DNA of 64,000 nucleotides from Trichobilharzia szidati (taxonomy: Eukaryota; Platyhelminthes; Trematoda; Strigeidida; Schistosomatidae): the NCBI GenBank assembly GCA_944472155.2, contig OX235271.1, forward strand, positions 95,183,256 through 95,247,255. Direction: 5' to 3'. The notes beneath the pieces are model-generated. The model was given only the letters and a program-made list of their open reading frames with translations. It had not been told where the DNA came from and searched no databases. The position numbers and the translations under genes were made by a program. Shown in pieces: positions 45,376-56,934 of this stretch. Numbering within the stretch: position 1 is the first letter of the stretch; every line of letters starts with the position of its first letter.

Positions 45376-46019
45376 TCATGTTCTTACAGACAGACTTAAC
45401 ACGATAACACACAAACTACTTTCCACAAAGGTCCAATCGAGGGTAGGGTAAATTTCGGTTTTACTCGCCTATGTGAATTTTAGTTCGTTGAGATAGATCA
45501 AACAACGAAACTTATAAACATATCTTAAAATAATTATTAAATTGATTCAAAGAGAAGTTATGCACCATATATATAGCTAAGCGGTTTGTTTAATTTACCA
45601 ACTCTAATGTCGTCGGTTTAAAGCTCAGTGATGTTCTTTTGCATAAATATCTACTTGCCGAAACATAATCTTGAATCATAGGAACATAAGAGGAGTATTG
45701 GCAGTTCCATTTCACTGACTTTAATCTTATTATCAACTTTTTGTCGGCTATCAGTCATATGATCAACTACCTCCGAAAGTACGCTATGAATTTAAAACAG
45801 ACCAATAGGATGCAGAGATTTATTCATATGCATCACACAACCTCATAAAATAATCAGGAATTAAACTGCAATTAAAGTCCGGTCAATAGTCCAGTCTCAT
45901 AACTTATTTGATAATTAATATGCACAATAGTAACTCAACAGTATCATTTCCAATGAAAGCAAAAAGTTAAAATAATAACTTGACTTCTGCACATTATTTT
46001 CTACACTTAATAAAAGTTT

Positions 46020-46345
46020 TATGTTTGACTATGGAATGATATCAGTTAGACAACCACTGAAAATCAGGGAGTACTGAACAGCTGTTTCGTCCTTGCTTGG
46101 GACTCATCAACCTTCCGGTTACAAAGCAACCTCGTAGACCATTCAGCCACTGAGACACGAATCAATGGGCCATGACTACTAGCTCCTACCAATTCATGAT
46201 TTTAGCGAGACTAACAGCCAGTGTCATCGGCGAGTATTTTTGTCCTCAATCTCGACTGGTGGACCCCACTAGTCACGACTTCCTATAGCCAGTCACCAGC
46301 GAGCATAAGATTGATTTTCAAGAGTTAGGACGAAACAGCAGTGTA
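46020..46345 (-). repeat. Smalpha-like SINE, rearranged
   Basis: Tail, hammerhead relic (TGATGA, GTCC, GGAC, GAAACAGCTG on minus at 46068-46112), a truncated tRNA-like box and the upstream GTCGTGACTAGTGGGG block. Confidence 0.65.
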
Positions 46346-46424
46346 GGATTCCCTGGTTATCAATTGTTCTCTAAGTGATATCAATCCGTGGTAAAACTTG
46401 TTAAAAAAAATAAGCTAAACTAAC

Positions 46425-46713
46425 CTTGATTACAAGGTAGATTGTAATTGTCACAAACACCACTAGCACGATTGATCACTAAACGATGTTTATCTCGTCG
46501 TTGACGGCATATACACAATACAACTAGACAGATCATAATTAAAAGCATTACACTGGTAAGAGCACCCAAAATAAGAAACATTAATTTATTCGATTCCATT
46601 GAATTAAATGCAACTATATTTTTATTATTATTGTAGTGATCACGTGATTTGGATGTTGAACGCAAATCAGAATCCTGACTGTCAAGTTTATCATCACTAG
46701 CCACCATTGAAAT
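46425..46713 (-). CDS. Host receptor gene, exon F: transmembrane helix
   Basis: Acceptor TTTTTCAG before ATTTCA, donor AATCAAG|GTTAGT, phase 0 in and phase 1 out. It encodes a short extracellular stem (ISMVASDDKLDSQDSD), then one hydrophobic helix of about 26 residues beginning LMFLILGALTSV and ending LVVLCIC, followed by the basic stop-transfer RQRRDKHR. This fixes the topology: FN3 domains outside, tail inside. It sits directly after the second FN3 domain, as in type I adhesion or guidance receptors. Confidence 0.85.
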
Positions 46714-46839
46714 CTGAAAAAGAAAATTATTGATTTAACACAAATTTTATTTTTGTGAAATTCGTGGGGGGGGGATTTTTGTTGTAAAATACGCTCAGTA
46801 TATCAAGAAATAAGGATAAACCACCTAAATTTCGCCTCC

Positions 46840-47430
46840 TCTATGTGTATATACCATTTTGACTGCTCCTGTGTAGTTAGTTACATTGGACGTAAAACGC
46901 TTCATGTTCATCATCGGATTTCTGAACATCATCTTAAGCGGTTATACAAAAGACAAAAAAGGTTCATTCTTAGCACTATTTCACCTCACCTTGCAAACAA
47001 AAAGCATACAGCTTCTTTTCGCTTCACGTTCCCCAGTGGAACATAGGGCTTCAGGCTTGTGGCTTGAAGTTTCTGTAGCAGTGTTTATTTTTACAGGATG
47101 GGGTTGCTAGCCACATGCCCAACCTTTCCGCTTCACCAGCATTATTTCTGGCTTAGCGAGGTAAAGGAGTGCGTCTGTGGCCGGGGATCGAACCCCGGAC
47201 CATGTGCATGGACGGAAAGCGTCCTAACCGCTATGCCACCAAGCATACAGTTGATTTCAGCAAAGTATTTGAAGTCATTTATGGTATTCTGACCAATGTT
47301 AATTTTGCTCTAAGAGTTCATCTTCTATATAGAGCTGAAGCCATAGGGATCCATCTAAAAACGGAATTCGTAAAGTCGAAGAATTCCACATCTCGGTCAT
47401 TACTATACTTCACCGTAAAAGTTTGACAGT
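46840..47430 (+). pseudogene. Penelope-like GIY-YIG fragment split by a SINE
   Basis: MCIYHFDCSCVVSYIGRKTL (GIY-YIG core) and HHRISEHHLKRLYKRQKR run to 47011, then a SINE, then the fragment resumes with TVDFSKVFEVIYGI and LLYRAEAIGIHLKTEFVK up to about 47430. The RT part is absent. Confidence 0.75.
47012..47240 (-). mobile_element. tRNA-derived SINE insertion with exact 10-bp duplication
   Basis: Flanked by AAGCATACAG at 47002-47011 and 47241-47250. On minus it starts GGTGGCATAGCGGTTAGGAC, has box B GGGGTTCGATCCCCGGCC, then CTAGCAACCCCATCCTGTAA, CTTCAAGCCACAAGCC and the tail CCTATGTTCCACTGGGGAAC plus GAAG-rich end. It is the best-preserved copy in the window. Confidence 0.9.
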
Positions 47431-47559
47431 TTCTCTTTCCCCCTTTAAGCCATTTGTAACTATCTAATTATTCTACCCCCTTTAATTGTTGTATTAATTT
47501 TCCTGAGCATATGATCACTTACACACGCTTTTGAACCGTAATTCTGTTGATGCGAACAA

Positions 47560-47910
47560 CTCGGTACTTTTAAAAAACACAACAATATTGTCAATACAAT
47601 TACATATCGGTTGTAAGACTCGAGTTTTGTTCAAGAGGGTGCAAGAACACTATCCTGCCTGCTTACGAAGAGGTGGAAGTGGAGCAATAAGAAGCGCGAT
47701 CATTGAACATCTTGTCGATAATGATCACCCTATCTCTATAGCCTCCGCCTTTAAAGTCATCTACAAGGCAAAGAGTAATTTACCCAAATCCCTACGTACC
47801 CGACTCATCTGTATTGCTGAAGCCATCTTTGCCTATCGAAACAGAAAAGCCAGATCTCTGTGTACAGAAAAAGTTCTTCCAACCTTCCAAATTTCATGGT
47901 CTTGATCCGT
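47560..47910 (+). pseudogene. Penelope-like GIY-YIG C-terminal fragment
   Basis: The frame 47531-47905 contains GCKTRVLFKRVQEHYPACL, AIRSAIIEHLVDNDHPISIA, SAFKVIYKAKSNLPKSL, ICIAEAIFAYRN and LPTFQISWS, the usual second half of the nuclease domain. The upstream GIY motif is lost. Confidence 0.75.
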
Positions 47911-48914
47911 CTATGCTAAAGTATGGTAAACCCCAATCATATTTTAGCTGTACCACTTTTCATTTTGTCTATTCAATTTGTATTCTCTTCCTTATTACGT
48001 CAAATGTTACTATTACTACTCTCACTTTTAATTGTCCCCGGTATTATTTCACTTGTTCCACTTGTCATTCTAAATCAATTCCTTTATGCAACATTAAATT
48101 CTATGCTATTAAATTTCACACAATATTAAGTTACGTTTTTATTTTATTCGATTTGTCTACTAATCCTATAATTGCATACCCTTTTTCAAGTTCTATCCAT
48201 CTTATGAATTATTCTATATATGACATTAATTGTTCTAAGATTTCGTCATCCATCAACCTGCTGGAACTAGCTGATGCAACTTCCCAAATAAGTGAAGCGG
48301 TCAACGTGCTCTACCACTTCACTCTCTATTTCTAATCTAGAAGTCAGTGTAGTCTAGTCCTGTAACATCATCTTACATTACAAAGAATCATAGTGAGTAG
48401 AACTTTATGCGAGAAAGTAAACAGTAAAGAGATAAAGCATAGGGATTTAGTTAATCTGGGAGATTACAAAGAATGAATGCATCCACGTTATTGACAACAG
48501 TTTAGAGACATATCATCAACAGTTTCAAGCCAATGGTTCTTAGTATTGCTAGTATCTCAACAAGGCAGTTTATACCTCTCTACTAACAAACTAATAGTAA
48601 GAGACTTCATGGATTCAAAATCAAATCACTCCAACCCCGTAGTCAGATACACTGGCTACACTACTATAGACGATGTAGCTGACACCTTTAAAACTAGATG
48701 AGCAAATAAAACTATTGCAATTTCATGGAGACTTTAATATCGACTTAAGGTTCTAGACCAAACATACAATGCGGTCACCGAAATGAGCAAAACTGCTAGA
48801 ATACTTTGTTTGATGGCAATATATATATTCAAGAGAGTTTAAAAAGCAAAAGGACTATTACGACAAACTGAAAGGAAGCCTCTGTTTTAAGTAGATCAAC
48901 ACTTTTTTTTATTC
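47911..48914. other. AT-rich intron sequence
   Basis: No firm gene. A stretch near 48695-48745 reads LLQFHGDFNID, which resembles the GDFN motif of LINE endonucleases, but is too short to assign. Confidence 0.35.
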
Positions 48915-49145
48915 CTTCACGTTCCCAGTGGAACATAAGTCTTCAATCAAGCTAGAGCTACGAAGTTTCTGTAGAAGTGGTGTTTATTTTTACGGGATGA
49001 AGTTGCTAGCCTCATGCCCAACCTTCCCTATTTACCAGTCTTATTACTGGCTTAGCGAGGTGAAGAAGTGGTGTCGGCTGGCGATGGAACCCCGAACCAC
49101 CTGCATGGTTGGTGAGCATTCTACCGCTATGCCACCGACGCACCT
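48915..49145 (-). repeat. tRNA-derived SINE (GACGCACTCC family)
   Basis: On minus: GTGCGTCGGTGGCATAGCGG, box B GGGGTTCCATC, GGCTAGCAACTTCATCCCG, tail TTATGTTCCACTGGGAACG. Confidence 0.75.
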
Positions 49146-49400
49146 GATCACCACTAAATATATTCAATAATCGATAAAACAAACAGCTTATTCCTCAGAC
49201 AGGATAGTAACACAGAAGGCAATACATTATGCTTAGTATATTCTCACCATCTGCATACTCGATAACCTAAGCTTAGAGAGCATTCCTCAAATGCTCACCG
49301 AGACTCCTACCTATCAGCTAATAGACTTCTTTGTCCATAACTATCTTGGTTGTTGTTTATAAACACAAATAAACAGAGAGAGAGAGAGAAAAACACTCAC

Positions 49401-49565
49401 TGAGCGTGGTTTCACGAATACTTCATGACTAAACTGAGTAATTTTCCGTCCATTTAATCCACCTGTAAAAATTGTAGCTTGTGGATCCAATCCTGGAGGT
49501 GTATGCACGCCATAAACAACAATTTGATAACCTTTGCCTGGTTCTAAAGCCTGTAATTTGTGTTC
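49401..49565 (-). CDS. Host receptor gene, exon E: second half of FN3 domain 2
   Basis: Acceptor TTGCTTAG before GAACAC, donor CGCTCA|GTGAGT, phase 0 both sides, 55 codons. It encodes EHKLQALEPGKGYQIVVYGV, the FN3 F-strand tyrosine corner (LEPGKGY), followed by HTPPGLDPQATIFTGG and FSHEVFVKPRS leading to the stem before the membrane helix. With exon D it completes one FN3 domain, the last before the membrane. Confidence 0.82.
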
Positions 49566-49774
49566 CTAAGCAAGTGAAAAATAAACAAACAATACAACAA
49601 GCGAATATTACTAGTCTATAAAAAGAAATGAAATAATAAGAAATGATTATATGCTTAGATCAGACTTTACTCAGTTATGCTTAAGGTGAAGACAAGACAA
49701 TAAAGTATTAATTATTATGGTGGATTTTTGGATGACTGACTTTCAGCTGCTGTACTATTCTCATTGATATTCAA

Positions 49775-50250
49775 GTATTGGTTTGTAGGGATTTGGTTGA
49801 TTGGTTACAGGATTTCATCATGAGCTAACATCGGTTAGAGAACCATTGGAAAACCAGCTGGGAGTACTGGACAGCTGTTTCGTCCTAGTTTAGGACTCTT
49901 CATCAGTATGCAGCCACCACACGGGGTTTGAACCCAGGAACTTCTGGTTACAAGACCAGCTAGCTCGTAGACCATTAAGCCAATGGGACCCGATCCAATA
50001 GCCAGCTCATGAATTCTAACTTCTGCCAATTCACGATATAGCGCGACCGCTAGCCAATGTCTTCGGTGAGTATTTGTCCACACACCCGACCTGCTGCACC
50101 CTACTGGTCACGACTTCCCACTGGAACATCAGGTAACTACCTATCTGAATAGGGCAAGTTGCCAGTGAGCATCTCATCGATGTTCAAGTATTGGTTTGTA
50201 GGGATTTGGTTGATTGGTTACAGGATTTCATCATGAGCTGACATTGGTTT
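49775..50250 (-). repeat. Smalpha-like SINE, nearly complete, plus a second partial tail
   Basis: On minus it has the GGGAAGTCGTGACCAGTAGG block, box A TGGCTTAATGGTCTACGAG, box B GGGTTCAAACCCC and hammerhead relic 49858-49915 (core ATGAAGA, stem II GTCC/GGAC, GAAACAGCTGTC, CAGTAC). A truncated tail of another copy lies at 50185-50250. Confidence 0.78.
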
Positions 50251-50424
50251 GAATTGAATTCCATTTAAGTGATGAGCATGGATTACAGACTAACAGGATT
50301 AATCAGCATAATAGTAAACAACTCAAACAGATCAGGATCACAGGATTTGGTTACTTGACTATAAATACTTCTACATATTATTATCAAATAGACGCATAAG
50401 TAGTCAATAAAGTCTTTTCAATAG

Positions 50425-50520
50425 ATGGAAGTCGAGGACCTAGGCTCTGTGCTTGTTAGCACTCGTCAGCAAGGCATATCTTCAACCTTGAAGGAACTGA
50501 TATACCCTCTGAAATACAAA
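50425..50520 (+). repeat. Interspersed repeat family R3, copy 3
   Basis: GGACCTAGGCTCTGTGCTTG, AGCACTCGTCAGCAAGGCAT and GAAGGAACTGAT. Lies 50 bp from exon D. Confidence 0.55.
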
Positions 50521-50573
50521 CCCAACGTCATCCACTGTTGTCTTTTTGTTTTCAAACGAATCTGTATACTTAC

Positions 50574-50735
50574 TCTAGCATCAGCCCCGTCAACAAACAC
50601 AGCTTTAAATCCATTGTAGGTAATTCTTCCATTATTAGAACGTTCTTCTGGACGATATAGTAAAAGGAAATGATCAATTGGGAAACCAACAGCTGATTGA
50701 GTTAATCTCCATCGTGCCAATATGCCACCATCGGA
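50574..50735 (-). CDS. Host receptor gene, exon D: first half of FN3 domain 2
   Basis: Acceptor TTTTTCCAG before TCCGAT, donor GCTAGA|GTAAGT, phase 0 both sides, 54 codons. SDGGILARWRLTQSAVG has the FN3 B-strand Trp, and PIDHFLLLYRPEERSNNG the C strand with a YRP motif. The YRP in a membrane-near FN3 domain resembles Ihog/CDON-type receptors; this is only suggestive. It ends FKAVFVDGADAR and continues in exon E. Confidence 0.82.
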
Positions 50736-51079
50736 CTGGAAAAAAAAAGTAAATTCTATCAAGGTATTCTTATATATTTGATTAAACATCAAATCATCGA
50801 TAGTTTAAAGGGACCATAATACTAATGATCAATAACCGGAAATCAAAGAGGAGATCACCGATTTTTCTTCAGTGATATAAGAACAATCAACTTCCGAAAT
50901 AACAGAGGTTTATAGCTCATATGGATGATTTTGACGCGGTCACGTTCTCCGAGCTAAGGGTGGTTAAATTACGAAGCTCTAATTGTCCCTCTAGACAACC
51001 TGTTTAGCACAAACTTCAGTAACTTATTTGGATTCTCCATGAACGACAAAATTGTATCTCCCGACATTGTCATAATACA
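50736..51079. other. Intron sequence, nothing recognised
   Basis: About 340 bp without recognised features. Confidence 0.35.
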
Positions 51080-51660
51080 AAAATAGGCGTCGAGTGCTAA
51101 GTAAGGAGGGGAAATCAATCGAAGAGGTTGTGAAGTTACATCGATTGAGATGGTTAGGACATGTGTTACACATGCATGTCTAGCCATCGCATCCCTCCAC
51201 GGTGATTTCTTAGCTGACATAGGATAGATCAGGTTGGAAAAGAGTTAGCTAGTGGTGGTCAAACCAAAACATGGCTTCATCAGTCAACGAAATCCACAAC
51301 AGTTAGTTTAAGCCAGCCAGTCACGTAGGGAGGTGTAGACTGGCTTCCTGGTTGGTGTCTTCGGGATAGTAAAAACCAATGAAGACTGGATACAATTGGT
51401 GATATAGATCGAAATCGTTCTCAATGGCTGGTGCAGATGCATTCACTCTTTGTGACTTATAATATCTAATAAAATTTTATTGTTCCTCCATATTACTGTT
51501 CTTTTTCCCTCACTCACACTTCTGTGTATTATCTCTCTCTTTTGAATCTGTCTCTACTCTCTTCTCTTACTTTGTGTGCTACATGAGTGGAGTGTGGCAA
51601 CTGGAACTGTTACACATCTGTGCAAAGTTCTACGTTGAAACCAGTCAGTCATAATACAAA
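51080..51660 (+). pseudogene. Second RTE-like family: RT C-terminus and 3' tail
   Basis: In one frame from about 51091: RVLSKEGKSIEEVVKLHRLR, WLGHVLHM, then a stop. Further on come pieces for LPGW-like and the final QNRSQW..CIHSLC-like block near 51410-51460, then the tail (TGTGGCAACTGGAACTG, TTCTACGTTGAAACCAGTC). Another copy lies at 62520-63045. Distinct from the family at 18323. Confidence 0.7.
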
Positions 51661-51995
51661 ACAGGTTTTAATTTTTCCGGAAAATTATATAATCGTCGAA
51701 TAATAAAGTTCAATGGTTGGTATTCTTTTAAAGCCAGTAAATTTGTAACACATCAGAAATATTCTTTCATTCTTAAATAATTCACCTATTACCACAGTCA
51801 CATTAGAATTTGTCTTCCCTAAGTTGCCTCTTCTATGGTTCCCAGGCAAAGAAGTAATGATAATAACAGTAATACAGTTGCTTTGGAAACCTTAAGACCG
51901 TAAATTTCTTTAAGAAGATTGTGAGGGGACTGAACACTGCTAAAGAGTTAAAAACCCTAGTGGAACAGCTGATAAGATCCATTTCTGTATTGGTA
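51661..51995. other. Intron sequence, nothing recognised
   Basis: AT-rich sequence between two transposon tails. Confidence 0.35.
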
Positions 51996-51999
51996 GCAA

Positions 52000-52280
52000 T
52001 ATTTTACTCAATCAGTCATGAAATGGAGATGGACTGGACACATGCCGGCGAGACCGCGCCAGGCCATCACTCGGGTGGAACTCAAATAGGAAACGACGAG
52101 TTGAGCATGAGTCTGAGGGTCAAATATTGAAGACTGTGTGAGGAGGAGGTGTGAGCTTATGAGAACTTGTGGAGCTAGCTAAAAAGTAATGCAAGGAACA
52201 GGATGAAATGGAAATGTGCTGCTGTAGCCTCCTATGTTCCACTCGGAACCCAAGGACGCAATAATAATAATAATAATAAT
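52000..52280 (+). repeat. RTE-element 3' tail
   Basis: GAAATGGAGATGGACTGGAC, CCATCACTCGGGTGGAAC and CCTATGTTCCACTCGGAACC plus an AAT repeat. Same family as 18323-21536. It ends about 50 bp from exon C. Confidence 0.72.
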
Positions 52281-52331
52281 CTTGAGAAAAAAGTTTTGAA
52301 ATAACACAAAAGTGGAAACAAAACAACCTAC

Positions 52332-52559
52332 CAAGCGTTCAGTTTCTGTTATAACTGGAGCAACTTTTGAGATATGCTGAAAACTGACTGGATCAGACCA
52401 TGGACTTTTATCAACTATCTCATCATTATCCTGCTTAATGGCATGTATTCGAAACTGATAACTTTTTCCTGGTACAAGTTCACCTGGATGACGGCTGGTT
52501 AGATAGAAATGTTTATTTTCTAAACAACACGTTTTATCATGGCTACAGCATTCTTTCAC
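52332..52559 (-). CDS. Host receptor gene, exon C: second half of FN3 domain 1 and linker
   Basis: Acceptor TTTTGTAG before GTGAAA, donor CGCTTG|GTAGGT, phase 0 both sides, 76 codons. VKECCSHDKTCCLENKHFYL contains four Cys (two CC pairs) in the loop before the E strand, which is unusual for FN3. Then GELVPGKSYQFRIHAIKQ gives the tyrosine corner and F strand, and KSPWSDPVSFQ the G strand. It ends APVITETERL, the start of the next domain. Confidence 0.82.
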
Positions 52560-52739
52560 CTACAAAATTAATTGATAAATAAATACAAATTATGTTTGTT
52601 ATTTAAGTAGTACAAATAGGTAGGGGGGAAAATGTCTCAAAAAGGAATTTTACTTTTAATGATTTAATGCAGTTATAAGCAGATGTAATGCATAAAGAAA
52701 ACTTCAAAGGGTTAGGGTACAGTATAGCATTTTGAAGAA

Positions 52740-53405
52740 ATATATCCAGGGCCAATCACCATCAACGGGAGGGATTTGAAAGAGGTTACTTCTTTCACTT
52801 ATCTAGGGAGCATTGTCTCAACTACAGGAGGAACGGACGAGGATGTCAAATCGAGAATCGGGAAGGCAAGAAACACATTCATCAACCTGAAACCAATCTG
52901 GAAATCTTCGTCACTCAGCCTGCATCAACAACAAAATTCGGATTTCCAATACAAACGTCAAGTCAGTTCTTCTATACGGATCAGAAACTTGGCGGGTCAC
53001 AAAGAATATTTCCAACAGGTTGCAGACCTTTATCAACAGTTGTCTTCGTTCTATACTGAAGATCAGATAGCCAGAAAGAATCACCAACAAGAAACTATGG
53101 GAGCAAACAAAACAAGAACCAATCGCTCAACAAATATGCAGGAGAAAGTGGAGATGGATTGGACACTCGCTGAGGAGGCCGCTGGATGACATCGTGCGTC
53201 AGGCCAACGCTCGAGTGGAACCCGAAAGGGAAGCGGCAAGTGGGACGTCCAAGAGTGATATGGAGGAGATCGTGTGAAGAGGAGGTGAAACAGTATGGAC
53301 TAACATGGATGCAGGTGAAAAGTACAGCAGAAGACAGAAGCAAGTGGAGGCGTGCAGCTGAAGCCCTATGTTCCACTAGGAACCCAAGGGAACAATGATA
53401 ATAAT
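52740..53405 (+). mobile_element. RTE copy, C-terminal part and 3' tail
   Basis: KEVTSFTYLGSIVSTTGGTD, GKARNTFINLKPIWKSSSLS, then a shifted stretch matching VSSSIRIRNLAGHKEYF and a long open part. The end is CCCTATGTTCCACTAGGAAC with an AAT-like repeat. It is closer to the intact family than the element at 18323 in one place (it has VSTTGGTD where 18323 reads differently). Truncated at the 5' side. Confidence 0.82.
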
Positions 53406-53469
53406 GATCTAAGAGAAATGAGGTTTATGTACATATATCAGGATGCATAGAATATTGATCACTTCTATG

Positions 53470-53790
53470 TGCCTGTATAAATTCACCTATTCCTGTGGAG
53501 CCTGATATATCGGTTGTTCGACGCGTTTATGCTGTCTGAAAGGGTCCAAGAATACTATCCTTCATGTTTACAGAAAGATAGAAGTGACTCTATAAGGAGT
53601 GCGATAACTGAAGACCCTGTCAACACCCGTCATTCTACCTCAACAAACTCCTTCTGCAGAGTAATCTACAAAGTGAAGAGCAGCCTCCCAAAGACAATAC
53701 GCTTTCGTTTCCTCCAGTCATCCAGATAATAGAGCCGGAGGTCTTGCATACAGAAGAAAACTATTCAACCACTTCTACTATCCTGGTAAC
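53470..53790 (+). pseudogene. Penelope-like GIY-YIG fragment
   Basis: LYKFTYSCGA, a stop, then YIGCST, the GIY-YIG core, in which the Arg of YIGR is Cys. It is followed in other frames by EYYPSCL, SIRSAITE and FCRVIYKVKSSLPK (53514-53729). Non-functional. Confidence 0.7.
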
Positions 53791-54232
53791 TACCTACTTC
53801 TACTACCTCGACTTTTGTTTTTTAGCTGTTTACAACTCTTGTATTTCTTACAATCTTCTACATAATTTCACATATTCCTTCGTTTCTATGTGCATCCTGA
53901 TAACAACTCATTCATTAAATTATTCACCTTATTATGTAACTCTAATACACTTATTCAACTCCTCTTATTTATTGATTGATACTATCCTTACTATCCTTTT
54001 TCGTGAAAAAATTTATATACATGAGATTGTACAGCTAAAGAAAATGAATTCGCTGCAAAGGTCCTCTTTCCTAAACCACTCATCACTTTGTTATTTTCAT
54101 TAATACTTAGAATAAACTCTTATACTTCTCACTTACACCAGAAAAAGACGATACAAAGAAAATTAGAAAAAAAGCTAGCTTGATTTAAAAAAATGCATAA
54201 TGAAAATCTGACTATTAATTTTTTGATTGTTT

Positions 54233-54345
54233 GGAGGATTTCATCATTAGCTGACATCAGTTAAAGAACCATTGGAGAACCTGGGGGAGTACTGGACAGC
54301 TACTTCGTCCTAGTTTTGGACTCTTCATCAGGCTCATGATGAAAT
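54233..54345 (-). repeat. Smalpha-like SINE 3' part, inverted arm
   Basis: Tail and hammerhead relic on minus (ATGAAGA, GTCC, GGAC). It faces the plus copy at 54346-54830. Confidence 0.7.
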
Positions 54346-54830
54346 CGTCCAACCAACCAATCAAACAAACAAAGTCCCTATAAAAACCAATAATTGAAAA
54401 TTGATCTGATGGTCACCATCGACTGGCCCTATTCATCAGGCAGTTATCTCGGGTTCTAGTGGGAAGTTGTGACCACCAGTAGGGTACAACAGCAGGTTGA
54501 AGGTGAGGCAGTAATTCATCAAAAAAGACCTTGCGAAGTGGTTGAGCTATATCATGAATTGGCAGAAGTTAGAATCCATGATCTGGCTACTGGCAGGGTT
54601 CTAGTGGCTTAATGGTATACAAGCTAGCTGGCCTTGTAACCAGAATGTCCTGGGTTTGAACCCTACAGTGTGGGAGCGTACTAACGAAGAATCCCAAAGA
54701 GCTAGGACGATAAGGCTAGCTGTTCAGTACTCTCTTCAGGTTTTCCAATGGTCAGCTCATGATGAAATCCTTCAACTAATCAAACAAAATCCCTACAAAA
54801 ATAATACTTGAAAATATTCTTTTTTCCACA
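54346..54830 (+). repeat. Smalpha-like SINE with hammerhead relic
   Basis: CTGGCCCTATTCATCAGGCA, GTTCTAGTGGGAAGTTGTGA, box A TGGCTTAATGGTATACAAG, box B GGGTTTGAACCC, then hammerhead region 54670-54735 with GTACTAACGAAGAATCCC, AGGACGATA and TTCAGTAC. The core is clearly degenerate. Confidence 0.72.
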
Positions 54831-56199
54831 ATAATATAAGGATTTTTCATGATTAGATCAGAGTAAAACACAAGAGAGACACGAGGGCGGAGGTAGTATG
54901 AATGAATGAGTAATTGAAGCTTCAGTTACACTTAAAACAGACACCCCCTACTCAAAAATTGTAGAAAAATAAAGTCTCTTTTATTTTATTTAGAAGAAAT
55001 TCTTGCAAATCCTTCCGTGTAGATATTATAAATATACTTTTTAAGTAACACACAAAAGGAAAAGTATCAAAGATTGTTATTATTATCATTATTTTTTGTT
55101 TAAGGATAGGCGAACTAACTACGTGCGTCATTCAAAATTTATTCCACTTTTTCTAAAGCAAAAACAAAATAAATAAATAATTCATAAAATTTATTTCGGG
55201 AAGATGAGAAAGAAGGGTAAATAGCACACCACGATGAGAATATTGCAATGAACTTCTAATAAACCAGATAAAAAGCACCAACTGAATTCAACTGTATTCT
55301 TAGAAATAAAAAAGTAATTGTTATTGTGTACCTACAATATACAATGTGATTACTAGGACCAGCGCACCTACATACCGAAAACGTAAAGGAAAAACCAGCG
55401 GAACATAGTAAAGACACTCTAAACTACTAAAGTGTTGAATAACATACACTTCAAAGACTATTCTCACAACTGAAGTACATATTATGAAAAAAGGAAAGGA
55501 AACAAAAATAATTTTATGATTTTAGACTAATTCAAAAAGTATCTTCATTACCGCCATATTTACAGATACTTCTTTGAGAGAGGGAGAGAGAGAGAGAGAG
55601 AGTAAAGCAATCCTTAACAGTAAGTATTATTTACCGTCACAATTATTTTAAATTCAACAGCAACACAGAGTTGTCAGTCAAGTTGTTGGACTCATAGAGA
55701 AGATTCAGGAAGTACTTCCTGAAGTACTTCAGACGACTACTCTGAATATCGTTATTTTGTAATAAGCGCGTGTAGCAATTACAATTTGGCGTTTTCTTCA
55801 CGGAAAAATTTGAAATTGCCACCAATGAAGCAAGTGCAAATGCATAGACATATTTTCTTTTTTAACTTAATTCATAAAAGTTAATTGAAGACATAATTGT
55901 ATTTCGACTGGCTGGAAAACAAAGTTGTATTTTAATGCTACATACCAATTTAGGGATCATAAAAATTTTATGATCAACTTTGTAACTGAAAACAGATGAA
56001 TGGGTTAATCAGTTAATTTATCTTCGGATACACACATACCATTTTAGAGAATTTCGATGTAGACCTTTACCTAGTTTTCAGTTTGTCGCCTTTTAGTTGT
56101 CCATGTAAAAACTGTACAGTATAATAACATCAAAAGATGTTTCTCATTATTAAGAACGACTGTGAAAAACAATTGGGAAGTTGTCAGTTAGTATTCCTG
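54831..56199. other. AT-rich intron sequence
   Basis: A GA microsatellite lies at about 55575-55602. The frame 55643-55825 has no recognised motif. Confidence 0.35.
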
Positions 56200-56897
56200 T
56201 GCTTTTTTGAGTAATAATAAAGAGAGAGAGAAGGGTTATTGTCCACAAGCATTAAACAGTGCGATTGCACGTCATCTATTAGACACTGGCCATATTGTAG
56301 ACAACCCGAAGTCGTTCAAAATAGTCAACAAGCAAAAGAAACCTAGCTTGCTACGCTTTGCTGAAGCAATTGCTATCAAAAGACTTAAACCAAATCTATG
56401 TATGCAAAAAGAGACAGTGTTAAACCTTGCACTGCCCTGGTGATAACAAAAAATATACAACTTTTGTGAGTTACCCTTTTTCTTGTTTAGAAACCTCTAC
56501 TCTCTCATCTAAACATGACTCACCCTACCTTGTTCTTTTCTCTTCTTTTTTTTCTATTGGCTATTAGATAAAACATTTTCTTTAGTTACGTAATCTACTT
56601 TTTGTTATCCTCTTTCTAGCTAAACCTTGTTTCTATACACACATATATACGTAACTCTGTTTTTGTTTCCAAGCCTAATTGTCTAATTATTCTATAAGCA
56701 GTCAGTGTTTGTAACTCTTAATTAGTTAAATCATTTCGAACTAATGTTACTTTTACTTCCTACCAATTACTCCTTGTGATCGTGGAAAAGTATGTTCAAA
56801 TCTTTAATGTAATTCATATTTTTTATCGTTCAGGTTGTAACCAGTTGAGAAGAATCCTCGAAATAATAAGAGGTGAGCTCATATTATGCTGATACAA
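56200..56897 (+). mobile_element. Penelope-like 3' end with GIY-YIG remainder and hammerhead-like tail
   Basis: The frame 56207-56443 reads LNSAIARHLLDTGHIVDNPK, SLLRFAEAIAIKRLKPNLC and VLNLALPW, closely matching the palindrome copies. The tail ends with the hammerhead-like stretch 56835-56897: TTGTAACCAG, TTGAGAA, GAATCCTC, GAA, a self-complementary arm, G at the cleavage position (mutated from C) and CTGATACAA. Confidence 0.82.
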
Positions 56898-56934
56898 TTG
56901 CTGTTCTTGCTTTGTTCAAATAAAGAGATACTTG

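Noticed and set aside
48695..48745. LINE endonuclease motif GDFN
   Set aside because: Only one short motif; no neighbouring endonuclease blocks.
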